A DNA stretch of 64,000 bases from Morinoia aosen (GCA_030386875.1 CM059558.1:3853501-3917500); one strand, 5' to 3'; counted from the stretch's first letter, positions 1 through 13,566 are shown. Numbers and translations are program-made. Notes: generated from the letters alone by a model not told the origin.

Positions 1-420
1 GATGAAAAACATTTCCTCCAAGTCATTTGATTGGAATTTTAGTTTATACGTAGAAGTGAAAATATAGTTTTAAACGTTGAACGCAAAATTACTCTACTCC
101 ACCCGCTTTACTTTCAACTAATTCCTCACACCGCAACTCCCTGAGTTCGTATTTCAATGTGTGTGCACAAAAAAGAGTGTTCTCAACAATGCATCGTCAC
201 TGAAGTTATGTTAGCTTTTATAATAGTAATTAGATATATCATCAAATGTGGATTAAGAAACATGAGGAATACATTTCCCTCAATCATTTGTTTCGACATT
301 TGAAATGGGTGTTCCGAAACCCCTGTCTATCAACTAAGGATGTTAATGTTAAGGTATTTTAGGAATTTTCCGTTCTTATTAAAACATTTTAAAAGACTAA
401 TAATTCATCGTCTGCAATAA
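1..420. repeat. Repeat family A, copy 1
   Basis: Shares CATCGTC, ATCAAATGT-GATTAAG, CCCTCAATCATTT and a small hairpin (GGGT...ACCC, 307-322) with 1060-1420 and 32090-32300. The start lies outside the window. Confidence 0.55.
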
Positions 421-589
421 CTTTACAGAACATCATTGTTCCATTTTCTTTTTCCGGTCTCAAGTCATGTGAGGTAATTTTTTGTCTCTTACGCTCGTGA
501 GTGCATTGTGACAACGTTATTTTAGGTAGTTAACTTTTCGCACTGTTCCAAGCTATGTTGAAAATACAAAGGAAATTTTTTTTTGCAAA

Positions 590-885
590 GCAACTTTACA
601 ATAAAAGAGATGGAGAAGAATTACTTTAAAAACATTTACTTTGAACGTTTCAAGCCTAGGCTCATTCGCAACAAAAAGTCTGCGAATAAAATAATGAACA
701 TGTCAGAACTCTCAAGATTAAAGATGGAGAGAATATAAGCACGAAAAAACAAACAATATAATCTTGAGTGTACTGAAATTTTTATTATTTTATTCGCAGA
801 CTTTTGTTGAGAATGAGCCTAGGCTCGAAACGTTCAAAGTAAATGTTTTTAAAGTAATTCTTATCCATCTCTTTTCTTTTATGTT
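590..885. repeat. Palindromic repeat, ~105-bp arms
   Basis: Arms about 590-698 and 784-885 are inverted copies sharing AGAGATGG, AACATTTACTTTGAACGTTT, GCCTAGGCTC and GTCTGCGAATAAAATAAT. The loop is about 85 bp. MITE or hairpin-RNA candidate. The ORF at 764-1033 is a shadow of it. Confidence 0.7.
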
Positions 886-1059
886 GAATATGTTACGGTT
901 AGCATTGCAGAACCATCCATCTGATGTCTTTGACTATGGTGAACTCTTTTGTTCCAGTATTATTAACGTAAGTAGGAAATATAATAAATTTAGTTATGGT
1001 AAATATTTTATTTTCTCAGAGCTCATTATTTGATGTACCAGTTGATACGTTAGAATGAA

Positions 1060-1420
1060 AAATTGTCCCAAGTCCTTAATGTCGACCTGATAGTCGTAGA
1101 CGCAAAATGAATCAAATCTACACATTTGACTTTTAACATCAATTTGTTTTATCAATAGCTCACATGTTCGTATGCTCATATATCTGTATAAGTGTACGCT
1201 AACGAGAGTGTTTCGAACTATGCGTCACTAGGATTGTGCTTTTTTAATTACTAGTATTTTTATGCATTGTCAAAATCAAATTAACTCGCCTAAAGGGAAC
1301 GTACTTTTTGTGTTTTTCTCTTCATCATTTTTGTTTCGACATGTGACATGGGTATTACGATACCCATGTATAAGTAACCACAGAGGAATAATGTTAAAAT
1401 AATTAAAAAACCAACGTTAT
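1060..1420. repeat. Repeat family A, copy 2
   Basis: Contains the perfect hairpin ACATGGGTAT...ATACCCATGT (1345-1370) after TTTCGAC, and the following GGAATAATGTTAA, like copies 1 and 3. Confidence 0.55.
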
Positions 1421-3110
1421 GAACATTTCGTGTTTAACCCCTTTTTTGAAATAAACTGTTTTCTTTTTTCCCTCTTTCATTCCCTTTCAAATTGAGATAT
1501 TTTGAGTTGGTTCCATGTTATTCAAAATTTCATTTTTTATTCAAATAAAATCCAGTATCTTCAGAATATATACTAAAAAAATAAAATTGAATGAACAGTT
1601 TTTAACACCCTTGGTGACAAGAAAATCATAGAAATATTGCATAAACCTCAATACGCAATTTCAGCGGTTATTAATAATATTTGAAAATGGTATCCTACAT
1701 ACAGTACGCACGAGAATTAAAACCATTTTTGCGTCAGAAATTTAACTCTGTATTTGAGCAGTTGAAAACCCCGTAAATGCAATTAACTAAAGACCGAAGA
1801 ATTTTAACTGTCTAAGAATTTGTGGCAACTAAAATCTTTGAATAAGTTTGAAGAGCTTCTAAAGAAACGTTTCCTGAAAAATACTCCTCCGACAAGAAAA
1901 CCGTTTATCGAACAGACAAGAAATTTAATGAAAATGTAATAATTAACAGAAACTAAATAAATTTAGGAATAAAAGTGACAAAAGAACTGAAGGGGTGAAT
2001 ATTTGCTGAAGCTCAACATTTTTCATTCTAACTTAGTTCATTAGCAAAGTGATTCACGAATGGTATTTGTGTATTCAGACGATATACTGGTGCCGATCAG
2101 TTCACTAATATTCTTCGTGATACGAAAAATAGTAGAAGCTAATCCAGCAAATGCAAATGAAACCGCAACTGAAGTAGCAGTTGGCTCCACATTCATTCTC
2201 CAATTCAACTTGTGATCAGCCAGTTTCGTCTCAATTGAATGAACATTGTTCACATATGACGGGGTCCCAAACTGGAGTTCAAATGGTCCTTTTTGTTCAA
2301 ATAAAGAAGAATTTTTTGATGGTTGCAGAACATCATTGCACGGCGCACTGCTGACCTTTCAAACTTTAACGTATTGCTTTCTCTTTCAACTCTTACTTTG
2401 TTCCAAAAAAAAGCATCCTTCAGTAATCCTGGTTTCAATGTGGTTACCATCATGTTTTCATGAGCGGCTTTCAATCTTATGGTTTGTACGCACAGATTGT
2501 TGGGACAATCAGTAGTCGCAACCAGTAGTTCCTACATCCAGGACAGTCATCGTCCTCATCAAACCTCGTCTCAATCTGTACCGGAGACTATCCCCACATG
2601 TGTGTTCGACTTTGCAAGTGATAGCCAAGTAATTCAATAACGAACAGTAATACCAATTACAATGGTACATCATTAGCTCTGAATCTTAATTTATAGAAGT
2701 TTTTCTTGCTTCTCTAAAAGAGAGAGGTGATTTATGATTTAATAATAATTTCTTTATTGAGGAAAAATTTTTGCTGTGAGTGAGTAATAGTTGCTTCAAT
2801 GTTATTTTCATTGCATCAAAACGAAACTATTTCCTCTTGTTTGTTATTGTTTACGCCAAAGAACGCAAATTTATTTAGAAATTGAAAGTGCAAGAGATAT
2901 TTTCATGCATTTTTGCACTTCTCTAGATTTGTATCAGAATATGTATACGTTTAATTTCATGTTTTGTGTGTTAAAATCAAACCATTACATTTTTAAGGTG
3001 CTTTTAAATGAGATTTCAATGGGTGCGTTCGAATAGATGCTGTAATTTTTTTTACTAATTATGGAAACGTATTTCCGTAACGTATTGAAAGGGAACGGAT
3101 TTTCTTACTA
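1421..3110. other. No supported gene
   Basis: AT-rich sequence. Small minus-strand ORFs at 2041-2474 have no recognisable motif or splice context, and I see no defined element. Confidence 0.5.
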
Positions 3111-3121
3111 TCATGAAACAC

Positions 3122-3432
3122 ATGTATGATTTCTCAAACAAACAAACAAACATCGGCATCTTTGGGATGCTTTATTTCCAATCAAGCCTGATACATATGA
3201 TCTTAAGCATTGGTTTTTCAAATGTCTTAAAACTAACCCTATATATAGGACACCATAACGGTTCCCCGTAAAGCCGGTACCCATTTCCGACACCTGGGTT
3301 GAGTGGGGTATTGTGCTTGAGCTTTCCTTTATACCCAACGGGGAAAATCGCCGCGCCAGCGCCGGGATACGAACCCTCGTCTCCAACATACAAGGCCGAT
3401 CCCTTAACCACTGTGCCACGGAGAGCACAGTG
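3122..3432 (-). mobile_element. tRNA-derived SINE
   Basis: On the minus strand the head carries an A-box-like TGGCACAGTGG and a B-box GGTTCGTATCC about 40 bp apart, the internal RNA polymerase III promoter of tRNA-derived SINEs. A body of about 220 bp follows, ending in (TTTG)n. Two fragments of the same family lie at 37745 and 47325. ORFs across it (AQWLRDRPCMLETRVRIP) are shadows. Confidence 0.85.
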
Positions 3433-4326
3433 GTTCTCGAGGAGGTAAGTTTACTTGTACAAAAAAAGTGAATGACAAATTATTTTCGTTTGCTTGTTTG
3501 TTTCTAAACTTGTTTAACAAAATATCCATCGCGTTAGAAAAGTAGGTTTAGGACTGCCAAACCCCAACGAAAGTCTTCCAAAGAGGAGGAGAGAGGAGAA
3601 ATCAATTGGAATGGAGTTGAGAGAAACGGAAATTCTTGTACAATGTGTGCTTACCCAAAATCCCTTGCACATAGAACAAGTAAATTAAGAAATAATATAC
3701 ATAAAAAAGATGATCACTGAAGAAGAACATAAGAAGTACTGGAAAAATTAGAGCAGTGAACCGAAAAATATTATCAGTGACAAAACCAAAATCCATTCTA
3801 CTTGAGCGAAAATGGCCTGCTTAACCTTTAGTTCGAAACCTCACATATTCTCAATGGGAGGGCTAATGGTCATAAATGTAATTGTTGTATCACCCTTGGA
3901 AAACCAAGAGTGATCAAACAAATGTTGAATAAGTTAATTTTTTTATGGAGATAAAACAATTGTATCAAAAGGAATTAGTACTCCCAGGGAGGAAGATGTA
4001 GGGGTCTTGAGCTGAGGGCTCTGTAAGTTTTTATTTTATGTGAAATATAACACTGGTTTACAAAGCAAATTAGTCTGAGGCAAGAATGGGGATAGGTGCT
4101 TTTTGCTGATTTGGATGTGCTGAATTCAAATTTATAAATAGTTTTGCTCTATCACCTCTAGTTTTCTGGTTTTTAAATAGTCTCATTTTAGTATAAACAG
4201 AGAATATATGGGGACATTTCAAGAGTTGCAGCAGTTTATAACAAATAAAACATGATTGAGGAAGAACACTGATTGAATCAATATACTTGGATGACACAAT
4301 TACACAATTCATAGTACCACAGACAG

Positions 4327-5117
4327 TCAAAAGTGTGTTTTCTTAGAAGATCTGGTGTATTTTGCCTCCGGGATGTCACGCAAGAGCATCCAGCAGAAGT
4401 CTCCCATCATGCCGGGGTTCCATTTGCCTTGATAGTTGCTCTCCATCTTCGTAATGTCTTGGTGGAATCTTTCTCCATGCTCATCACTCACTGCTCCAAG
4501 GTTTGGCGAGAAGAAATTGAGGTGGGAATGGAAAAAATGAATCTTGAGTAGCATTCGGCACCCCATATCCTCGTACGACTTTAGCAACTTTTCAAAACAG
4601 GCTTGGTAATCTGGTACGCGTGTGTTACCAAGGAAGCCACTACAGACTGACTTGAATGCTACCCGTGCCCTCAGTTCCTTAAAGTTTAGAACCTCCTCAA
4701 AATCAGTATCCTTCAGCACTTCTCGGATCTGAGGTCCGACAAAGATGACCTCTTTGAGTTAGCAGCACTAAGACCTGGGAACACAGTAGACAAGTGTTGG
4801 AAGGCAGCACCATTTTTGTCCAACGCCATCACGAAATTCTTCATCGAACCAAGCTTGCTGTGAAGGGGAGGAAGAAGCACCTTATTCATGTCCACCAGAG
4901 GATTCCCCTTGACGCTGTGTTCGCCAGGAACAAAAGTGCTTCTAGACCCCCAGTCTTTCTGCTTGTAATGCTGGTATGCAGCTCGACTATCCCAGATACA
5001 GAGAAACAAAAGTACTTTGTGAAGCCTGCTTGCACACCCATAAGAAGACCAATGACCTTGATGTCCCCCCACAGACTCCATTGGTACTCGATGTAAATAA
5101 CTTATAGAAGCTGCCAC
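4327..5117 (-). pseudogene. Conserved repetitive ORF of unknown function, frameshifted
   Basis: The reading runs from FLCIWDSRAAYQHY through PLVDMNKVLLPPLHSKLG, then, after a one-base loss near 4760, DTDFEEVLNFKELRARVAF and GAVSDEHGERFHQDI, ending at a stop at 4327. I recognise this from many uncharacterised, multi-copy animal proteins (blocks LPPLHxKLG, SDEHGERFHQDI and MxxDYCWxLxRD) that are commonly transposon-associated, but I cannot assign a function. The upstream portion is missing or too diverged. Start and 5' boundary are not real gene ends. Confidence 0.7.
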
Positions 5118-5559
5118 AGCACAGCTGAGTGTAGATTGAGACTTGCAGCCCTAACTGCCAAAATCCGTTATGATATATAATTATATACGTAATGTAATGC
5201 TATCACTTACATTTAGTGCATAATAACTAAAAAATAAGCCATAAGTCTCACAATATTAGAATTAACCCTGAATGCATATACGCCTTTTTGTACCGTATTT
5301 GCACAAAAGGCACACTATGCATTTAAAAACACTAGAGGTGATGAATAAAAACGGATTTCAAATTTGAATTCAGCACCCCCACATTAGGTACAACGGGTAT
5401 TTTTGTGCTTGCCTCAATTTCTTTGTAAACCAGCAGTGTGCACACTGTCTCAGAACCGACGCGTCAGATCAGAAACTAAATGTCGGACAGAAATCGAAAA
5501 CGAACATTTGTACCTGGCAACGCTCACTGCCTCAGATCGGAACCGAAGCAAAGCTTCAG

Positions 5560-5660
5560 ATCGGAACCGAACTGCGAGGATACTTTATCAATCAGCGAGG
5601 ATACTTCATCAGATCGCGAGGATACTTCATCAGATCGCGAGGATACTTCATCAATCAGCT
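5560..5660. repeat. 21-bp tandem repeat, ~4 units
   Basis: GCGAGGATACTTCATCAGATC recurs with an AATCAGC variant, next to two copies of CAGATCGGAACCGAA. The minus-strand repeats SDEVSSR/LIDEVSS are a by-product of the 21-bp period. Confidence 0.85.
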
Positions 5661-7550
5661 TTTCGGTGTTAGTGTGCGTCTTGTCAGCAGTCCTTTCGCT
5701 TATCATGCATTCTGAAGCGCTGTGGCTACGATCAAGTTCGGTTCGATCCTCGTGCTTCGGCGCCCCCACGCAGGCAGATCAGGACCCCCTTGTGTTGAAA
5801 AACCCTCCCTACAGTTTGCGTGTCTGCATCCCAGAAGGATCACACAGTCGACTTCTAATAATTAACTACTGGTAAGCTTGGCGCTAGATTATTGGTGATG
5901 CTAATGCTGATTGAGCGCAATACAACGACTGGTTTATACCGCTTATAACTAGCACAAGGACTTATATATTACGCGAGAGCAAATGTGTGACTTATTACTT
6001 GTTCAAGAGTGTATTAAAACCAAATTTTTCTTTGTTAAGTTATCTGTACGACTGAACGGTACGCTTACATTCACCAATGAAGCAGCTGTATGCGCAGAAA
6101 TGATCGGACGTGGAGCGCCTTACAGCACGACTGAAGCTCAACAGCCTCTCCCATCTCCCATCGGCGGATCATGAAAATTGCCTGAATTTGCCATGCCATA
6201 TTCATTTTCAAACAAGCTGAGATAGCTGAGCCGTTACCTACAACAATGGCTGAAATTTATTTTCGAAGTAACTCTCCTCACCCACTTCGTGAAGTTCAAC
6301 TAAGTAGGAACTCACTTTTCATTTACAGGAAAGTCATTGTTTTCAATCGAACGGCCACTTGGAACTTGAGAAGGATAAAAAGGAGCAAGTTGTGATGCAC
6401 TGATATAAATTCTTATGAATTTTAAACACAGACAACTATTACATTCCACTTCATTCTTTTGCAGCCAGAGAGACCAGCTCTATCCCCAAGTCATTGAAAA
6501 ATGATAATGTGATACAAAAACATGTTAATTCTTGAAATACTCACACGAGTATTAACGTGCACAAACAGTTCATCTCCCGAAAAATTACAAATGGATTGTT
6601 TTCACTACAAGAAATTAAGTAGACTCTGTAATTCCATACAATGGCTAACGGTTTATCAATCGAATGAACTAATGAACTTCAAGTGATGCTCTTCTATCTT
6701 TTTCAATTGAATGGAAAACTTATAATACATATCAATTATTCAACATTTAACATATTTATGAATGTTCTTTCTATACTGTGAATATTTCAACAGCTTGCTC
6801 AAAGTAATAAGAAGATTTACTGGAGTTCAAAAGCGGTTTCTTTCAAATTATATATTTTCATCGCCAATCTTTGTTTTTTTGTGACGCAGGGGAGAAGACG
6901 GACTATTTCGGGTGATACTACAGCGTGTAAGGCGATATCGCCTTCCTCCGTCTACTTGAAATTGTTCTTATGCATAGGTAAATAATTGGTGCTCGGACAT
7001 CAACACGTGTATTTTGGGGGGTTCATATGTGTACAGGGTTTTGGTTCTGAGAGATAAAAATGTAAAGTTCCGACGGGTGAAATCCTGGTTAATAGCAAGA
7101 ACATTTGAGATTCATTTGAAGGATGACTATTCTGCCCATACAATGGCTAACGGTTAATCAATCGAATGAACTAATCGAAGGAAAATTAGGTAAATATAAC
7201 TATCCGATTCCTTAATTAAGACGAAGATCTTTAAGGCAAATCAAGAACAAAACGTAATTCAACGTATGTAGTTATGAGTTTCACGAGATCCATAATAGGA
7301 AATATCGAGTTTGAGCAGTGTCTAATTTAATGGAAACTGAAGTAACCAGGAGTAAAATATCGTTACTGAACATATTTTGTTCCAAAAAACATTTAAATCT
7401 CGTTACGTAAAATTAAACTTGAGTTATTCACCTGCAATGTCTAAAACATCAATCAACAAACGCAGCAGAATGAAATTTGTGAATTCAACACAGTAACATT
7501 GTTTATCGACATGAAATTACGGCGCAGAAATTTAGCGAGCTGGCTCTAAA
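5661..7550. other. No supported gene; a 40-bp direct repeat
   Basis: No convincing coding. CATACAATGGCTAACGGTT and its continuation occur at 6634-6673 and 7136-7175 with one mismatch. A perfect 16-bp palindrome AAGGCGATATCGCCTT lies at 6929-6944. Confidence 0.5.
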
Positions 7551-7746
7551 CATAATTCATCTCACAACATCTTCATGAACAGATTTAATGGTTGCATCAA
7601 AGCATACAAGACGATAAATCACAAAAAAAATTACCCAAGCAAATTTGAGCGTAGGAACTATGTATATAAATGCGTGTTTGGAGCTTATTGCTGTTGTGTG
7701 GGTTGCAAATGTCGCCGTCACGCCTGTGTGATTGGAGTCAGGCGTG

Positions 7747-8724
7747 CCGGGTGCACCCACGTCAAAGCTGCTCCACTCTGTGTGCGTTTCCGAGTCTGTG
7801 TACGTGAACGCAAAGAACCCCGCCCACTTCAACAGCTGCCACTCGTCGCTTCGTGACATAATTGAGTGCAAACAATTACAATATAGCTTTGCCATAATAG
7901 TATAATTTAATAATGGAATAAAGTGCTCTATATGTTTCAATTTGCACTTAAAAGTCACAGCCATCTTAAAGGAGATATTTGTATAATGAGTTGTACCAAA
8001 TAACAGCACAGTTACTGCGATTCTAACGTACATCATAATGTACTGTTCCTATGTATTTTTACCCATGCAAATCTCTTCAGTCTACATTATAAATACGTAG
8101 TTAACGAGCAATTAACAGATTCGTCAACAAATAAATTGAATAAAAGTATTCTAACAGGTTCTGTATAATATGAATTCAAATAAAGTATTCAAGTGCTGAA
8201 ACGTCCTGTAAGATGCCTTTTATGCATATTCACACCAAATTAATTCGGTTACCTTTTAAAAATTTTAGTTAAAAAAATTCTATGCCCATATCAGCATGCT
8301 TAATTGTCGCTTCCTTCTCGTTTTGCCCAATATAACTAACATTTTTATGCGAGAATTCATTTATCCAGTCCAACTCAGTGCGGCTTTTAATCACAATTTC
8401 AATGCTCATTACATTTTCCTGATCTTAACCCTTCGCTGCAAAAGGCAGCAATTTTATTGAACTCCTTATAGATTGGAAATAAGTTCACACTCTGCATGCC
8501 TATTTCCAAATCACCACTGGCCAAATCACCACTGGCAAATTTTTGTGAGCAAGTGATAACCTTACTGCATTACGAAATCTGATTAACTCATTATCGTTAG
8601 ACGATACAGCGATTTCTGGCAATGACATAAACTCTGAACTAGCGCACATGACGCACCCTACATGCACATGGACGCTGCAACACACGCACACAGAGTGGAG
8701 AACTTTGACGTGGGTGCATCCCGG
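7747..8724. repeat. Short inverted repeat pair about 0.9 kb apart
   Basis: GTGCACCCACGTCAAAG with CTCCACTCTGTGTGCGT (7747-7788) recurs in complement at 8684-8724. The DNA between is AT-rich without an ORF of note. This may be a pair of TIRs; the outer limits are unclear. Confidence 0.5.
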
Positions 8725-8759
8725 GTGTTGGGTAGCAGCTTCAGAATGGACCACACGGC

Positions 8760-11700
8760 TCAGTTCTGGTTTTTGCTCCGTTCTCTTGAAATGATATTGA
8801 ATTGAATTCCTGTTTCATGTCCATAACTGAAAAAAAATGGAATATTATAAATAAATAAAAACTTAATATAGAAAGGGAGATTTTGAAAGTATTTCGAATA
8901 AGATGTACTTTCAGGAGAATGTAAACTTTATTATAGTAGGACCATACCTAACGGAGTAGCTCTCTTAAAATGCCAATTACTTGTCGAAAAGTTTGTTTCA
9001 ACATAACTTAGATAAAGTTAAAGAAAAGCAGTATATCCTTGCATTCATTTTAAACCTCAAATTTTGCTAAGCCATTAAAATTATTCCTATGAGATATGGG
9101 TATCATAACATTTAAGCAGAACTGTGGAGCAGAGCCTTAAAAGTCAACTGCGAATTTTAAAATTTTCATCTTACTTGCAGACCAGGTATAACTCATGTAT
9201 AGCCTTTGTACTAAAAGGCTAAAAGCAAAGATGATCTGGCGAGATGGTAAACCTGGGATGAAATAGTAAACCTGTTTTGGACTAGTTACTTTGATTCGAA
9301 AATTATAATAGCGACTTGTGCGATCTATTATTAGTGGGAAGTAGTTGCGTCAATTGGAACGTATGAAATGGGTCTTGTACGTGGTTCATTTTGTTTGTAG
9401 CTTGTTTTTTTTTTGTAGTTTGCCAGTTGATGAAGAAGGGTCTATTTCAACATCGCACTCGGTTTGCTAAGCTAGCGAAAGAATTGGCTTGAAGTTGTGA
9501 AGTAGTTACCATTAAAACTTTTAAAGCAAAAAAATCATTTCATTGGGTACCTAATAAGGTATTAATGAAGTGAAGTATTTAAGATTGATGGTAATCGATA
9601 ACATGCCAAATGAGCAGGAATGTAATTTGAGCTTTAAATTCGCTCAAATGCCTTAGAGTGCAGAAAAAAAGATATTTTTAAAACATATTGGTCCAGTCTT
9701 CACGCATGAAAGCTCCCATAAGAATAACTAGCTGTGCAGCAGCCTGCAGTTTCCTCGACATGGAGCAAGCATTTTGCAAAAGGTGTTTCGTGAATGATTC
9801 CCCGGTAAGTGCGCAAAGATTGGCAGGAGGCTATAGCGCTGTATAGTGATGCAAAAATTCTGACTAATTTGCTACTCGAGTTTGCCAAGTGAATAAAATG
9901 AATTTATTATAGGTGTGTTTCACGCTGGCTAGAGCCTTAAATTGAGTGTCTAAAACAAATTACGTGTGTCTAATGGCTGTGGAAAGAATTAAATCTGAGT
10001 TGGGTGTACGTTCAAGACCAAGGGCCTGAAGATAAACCAAATTTTATGATGATGCCATCAGGCAAAAACCGCTGGCTCGGTCCTTGCGTCGGACAGGCGG
10101 CACAAAAAAAACTAGACATGTATGATCGTCTATCATAAAGTTCTTGGAGAGAAAACCAACTCTCGTTCCTTTCGATCTTTTTGGATTAACCATGGCTACG
10201 GGAGAAAGTCAGAGCGACCGCAAAGATACCCAACCACTTCCGCCTAGTCCCCCCCCCCACCTTCGTGGTCGTGGCTCGGTTCAGGCTCTGAGCCTCTCAG
10301 GAGGAGAACATTAAGAAGTCTCTTAGGACCAAGAGGCGAAAGAAAGCAGACGAAGCCAGTGGGCGGGAAGTAACTTAGCTTCTGGTTACAAGCTCGGACT
10401 CTGTCAATGATAGACTCAAGCGGTTTGCAGTGAGAGCAAAACTTTGAGCCAAGGGCTTTGTCATTTTGTTTGAGGGCTTCGTGTTCTAGTTCTTTTGTTG
10501 AGGGCTTTGACTCCAGTTCTGTATTTGAGGGCATAGTGCCCAAGGGTCGGGTTTCAACATTGTAGTGGTCAAGCGCGAGTCAGGTAGCGGGTTGCCCATA
10601 TCGTAACGCGTTGCCAAAGTCGCTGTCTTGTGTTGAGATAATTCTGGGTCCGATGCCAGCGCATGGCTTGCTCTCCTCCTCCGTACCTGCCTCTCACACC
10701 AGTAAACCTTGAGTATCGTTTAATGATGCGTCTTACTATCCTCCACTCGCACCAACCACACCGAAACATGTGCCTAGAAAACTCGGTCAGCGCTACCTAA
10801 TCGTTGTCTACTTCCGAAGTAGAGCTGGATGTTGGCTATTGTAGAGACGAACGTTACCCTCCTGTAAATAACCCTCAAAAAATGAAATCATACTGTCAAA
10901 TTTCGAGACGAAAGTCACTGGTGGCAGCGACATTTTTTAATTAATTTAATTTACTTTACGCTAAGGAAGTTCAGCAAAATACAGAATAAAACTTCATTCA
11001 CAAGTTTGGCCTGGAATTATTTCATTTCAATAATGATGATGAGGCTACGAGTATTTTTATGACCATCCTTGTTTGAATTGAGATTTGAACTCAGTGTAAC
11101 ACTCCGCAATGGTGTAAATTACATGAAAAATAGTCAGAGCATTATGGAAGTTTGGGAGATCCTGGAAGTCTTTAAATAATTTTGTGATATGAGGAAAGGA
11201 GTGAGATAGTTACATCAACTGAAAACAAAACCAGTAATGTTCCATTCTTTGGTTTCAATGTATTTGCCTAACGAATCAATAAGTGATGATTCAATATTGC
11301 AGAAAAAATTGAATGTTTTCTGTGCATCTCATATAAAAATGCTCCTTTTTTATCAAGGTCTAAATCAACATAAACGGAGTCAATTGGAACGAAAAGATCC
11401 AAATCCTCGCATGCCAAATTGCATCTGGTTCTCCGCTCTTACAAAATGCTGATAATATTCTAGTGTCTGAAATTTTCTGTAAGAAATTTTGGTCCCAAAT
11501 AATTATGTGCTTGTCTCTGCTCCCATCCCATTTTTATTATATTCTTTCGAGACATTGGCATATTTGCGCTAAATTTTTTCGTTTTATTTTCTGCAGGAAT
11601 TTACAAAACTATTAAGCTTTATCTAGGACACCCATGATCTTGTAATGCTTGTCATATGTTGTCGAGACTGGAGAACGTTGAATGATAAGAAAGGAATCCA

Positions 11701-12290
11701 TATAACATGTTAGGATGTGACTATTTCATTGGTCTTAGTAATCGGTGTACCTTCCTTGTTTATTATCAGGGAGGTGACAACACAATTTCGTTGCCTTTTG
11801 TAGACTATATAGGGTGTTGGAAAATTCAGTGCAAATATTTTAACCACAAGTTAAGTCATCATAGCCGTACACTGTGGTGTAATTTTTTTAGCACAATTCA
11901 GTTTTCTAAAGAAGTGACAGCGCTTTTAATTTTTCATTCCTAAAAACAATTTTCGCTGTAAAAAATCATTTTCCAACCGATGTTTATGCAAATTGGTCAA
12001 AAAGTAAATCTTTCAATGTTTTATGGGCACATGTTGTCAAATTTAAAAATAGTGTAAAATAACTAGGAAAATGACGCTCAAATTCAAAATAGGCTACACA
12101 AATAAATAGTCAAAATTGTAAAATGATTCTTTGCTAATGATTCTGTGCTTGTGAGTGCGTGTCAAAGGTCGAAATGTATTAGCTATGATTCGGTACGTAA
12201 ATGACTGAAAGTGTAATTTGGAAAGAAGTGCATGAGTATTGACTTTTGACTCTATTAGTATCATGCGTAGAGTGCTTTCGTTGTGAACTC
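8760..12290. other. No supported gene
   Basis: Long AT-rich stretch with a somewhat GC-richer patch at 10000-10860. Minus-strand ORFs there (10244-10543, 10569-10769) show no recognisable domain. Confidence 0.5.
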
Positions 12291-12379
12291 AGAGGGTGTG
12301 GCTGTAAGCAAAGGAAGCGTAGCAGTGAGCGTTGAATATGCGACTGTGAGTGTGGAAAGTAATGATAGTGAGTGCGGAG

Positions 12380-12720
12380 TAAGCGACGGTGAGTGCTGAG
12401 TGTGATGGCGGTGACCATGCAGTGCGCGAAGTGAGTGTGGAGTGTGATGGCGGTGACTATGTAATACGCGGCAGTGAGTGTGGAGTGTGATGGCGGTGAC
12501 CGTGCAGTGCACGAAGTGAGTGTGGAGTCTGATGGCGGTGACCGTGCAGTGCGCTAAGTGAGTGTGGAGTGTAATGGTGGTGACCGTGCAGTGCGAGGCA
12601 GTGAGTGTGGAGTGTGATGGCGGTGACCGTGCAGTGCGAGACTTCGGGTGGTGTGATGGCGGTGACTGTGCAGTGCGCAACAGTGAGTGTAGAGAGTGAT
12701 GCCGGTGAGCAGGGAAGGCG
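12380..12720. repeat. 42-bp GT-rich minisatellite, ~8 units
   Basis: The unit contains GTGAGTGTGGAGTGTGATGG and CGGTGACCGTGCAGTGC, with starts at 12431, 12474, 12516, 12558 and 12601 (period 42-43). His/Thr-rich minus-strand ORFs across it are artefacts. Confidence 0.9.
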
Positions 12721-13566
12721 ACAGTGGGCTTTGAGTGCCTGCCAGTGGTTGTGTAGTGGGTGGAATGCATTGGTGGAGAGCGTGGTGTGTTCTGGTAGCA
12801 AACGAGGACTGTATTAGCTGCTATGGAATGCTGGAGTGTATTATTTATTATAATTATCATGCCTAGCATCCAGGTCTCTCGACAGAAGAATATGAAATTT
12901 TGTTTGCATTACCGTAGAGTTTCATTATGGTGGCTTCCCAAAAAGCATTGGAATCTTCGTGATTCACTTTCTTAAAAGTGGCTCAAGGTGACGCGGAAAA
13001 GTGAATTCATTTTGGGACATATTTCATTTTGGAAAGGAGTTTACAAGAAATTATTTATCCCATATATTTGTCATGCGACTTTCATTGATTGGTCGTTTTT
13101 AGTATTTTTGAAAAATCACTGTGATTGCATAGATGTTACTGGAAGACTTTGTTGAAAAGCCCATTCTAAAACAGAAAACTACCAAATAATTCTGTCCGAC
13201 ACTTAAATTTTTCAAAAATAACTTTATTCACGACCATTTTCCTCTCAGTTTAGTTAGTTACTGTTAATTATGGGAACTTTCTTTTCTAAGCTTTACCTGT
13301 TTTAGTTCAAACGAGGAAATCGTTTACATAGCTCAAATATTGTAACATTTAACGCTCATGACTTTCACGATAAAGTGAGTAAAAAATTTATGAGCACTTT
13401 ATACGCTATTTCATTGTATTTAAATACCACGTTTTTCACTTTTCACGTCCATTTTTCTATCCCCAAGTTGGACAGTTCTCCGGTAGTGTACAGTACTTGA
13501 TGCAAGGGAACCAGATGAGCAGCACTAATTAGCACTGCATGATCCCTTCGGTCGTTAAACACTTAC

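Noticed and set aside
1345..1420. Helitron 3' end (hairpin followed by CTRR)
   Set aside because: Similarity between copies continues about 60 bp past the hairpin, and no consistent CTRR end follows.
3360..3432. tRNA gene
   Set aside because: A and B boxes are present, but the sequence continues into a SINE body and (TTTG)n tail; no proper cloverleaf closing stem was apparent.
12261..12869. 202-residue His/Thr-rich minus-strand ORF
   Set aside because: Runs through the 42-bp GT-rich minisatellite; composition artefact without domain.
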